From: an uncultured Alphaproteobacteria bacterium
Lineage (GTDB): Bacteria; Pseudomonadota; Alphaproteobacteria; Caulobacterales; Hyphomonadaceae
DNA: 5,521 nt
Reading direction: 5' to 3'
NCBI GenBank assembly: GCA_903831485.1
Contig: CAIKXW010000314.1
Coordinates: 1-5,521, forward strand
Positions within the stretch are counted from its first letter, which is position 1. Every line of letters starts with the position of its first letter. A program made the position numbers and the translations under genes. Below are positions 5,424 to 5,521 of the stretch, piece by piece. The notes under the pieces are model-generated. The model was not told the DNA's origin. It did not search any database and saw only the letters and a program-made list of their open reading frames with translations.

Positions 5424-5521
5424 TTATTCGGCGGCGGCCTCAGCAGCGGCTTCGGCGCGGGCGCGATCGTCAGCACCCTTCGCGTCGACGTCACGGTCGA
5501 CCAGTTCGATGATCGCCAGCG
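5424..5521 (-). CDS. rplQ: 50S ribosomal protein L17, C-terminal end (runs off right edge)
   Basis: Only the last 31 complete codons and the TAA stop are present. The tail LAIIELVDRDVDAKGADD followed by an Ala/Glu/Arg-rich end ending in AAAE resembles the C-terminus of alphaproteobacterial L17, where (M/L)A(V/I)IE(F/L)VDRD(V)DAKG precedes a variable Ala/Glu-rich extension. L17 is a large-subunit protein near the peptide exit tunnel, and rplQ is usually the last gene of the alpha operon after rpoA. The strong terminator starting 24 bases beyond the stop fits that position. The identification rests on a short segment recalled from relatives, so the body of the gene outside the window would confirm it. 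Confidence 0.85.
   Translation of the reverse strand, partial: LAIIELVDRDVDAKGADDRARAEAAAEAAAE

Noticed and set aside
4859..5512. A 217-codon plus-strand open frame crossing the protease N-terminus, the leader and the rplQ end
   Set aside because: It runs through the terminator and two genes on the other strand and has no coherent protein features.

Overview
This window looks like ordinary core chromosome from a GC-rich alphaproteobacterium, possibly of the Caulobacterales/Hyphomonadaceae type. That placement rests on three things recalled from family knowledge: an ATP12-family F1-ATPase assembly chaperone, which among bacteria is essentially alphaproteobacterial; a ribosomal protein L17 tail of the Caulobacter-like type; and a gene order (rplQ, Do-type protease, rarA, crcB, rluC, ATP12) that I recognise from that class. 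The genus cannot be fixed from the sequence alone.

Every gene I can support lies on the minus strand, so the window reads from right to left. At the right edge is the 3' end of rplQ (5424-5521), closed by a strong intrinsic terminator (5371-5399). A leader of about 115 bases carries a candidate promoter and a spaced direct repeat, and then comes an exported HtrA/Do-family serine protease with two PDZ domains (3761-5254). A 39-base gap with a small GC hairpin separates it from rarA, a AAA+ clamp-loader-like ATPase (2414-3721, GTG start). Next come an S4-less RluA-family pseudouridine synthase (1639-2421), the fluoride channel crcB/fluC (1243-1620), an S4-containing RluC-type pseudouridine synthase (215-1246), and the first 66 codons of an ATP12-family chaperone (1-200), which runs off the left edge.

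The stretch from rarA to the ATP12 gene is packed like one operon. The junctions are an 8-base overlap, an 18-base gap, a 4-base ATGA overlap and a 14-base gap. The products do not form one pathway. They are housekeeping and stress functions (envelope protein quality control, stalled-fork rescue, 23S rRNA or tRNA modification, fluoride export, ATP synthase assembly) that probably share transcription. No mobile element, CRISPR array, tRNA or rRNA gene is visible. The long plus-strand reading frames are shadows of the minus-strand genes.

I found no convincing undescribed system. The details most worth a second look are a short two-cysteine loop where related proteases have a Phe-rich LA loop, a tyrosine at the second Phe-box position of the fluoride channel, two pseudouridine synthases flanking that channel, and the protease leader.
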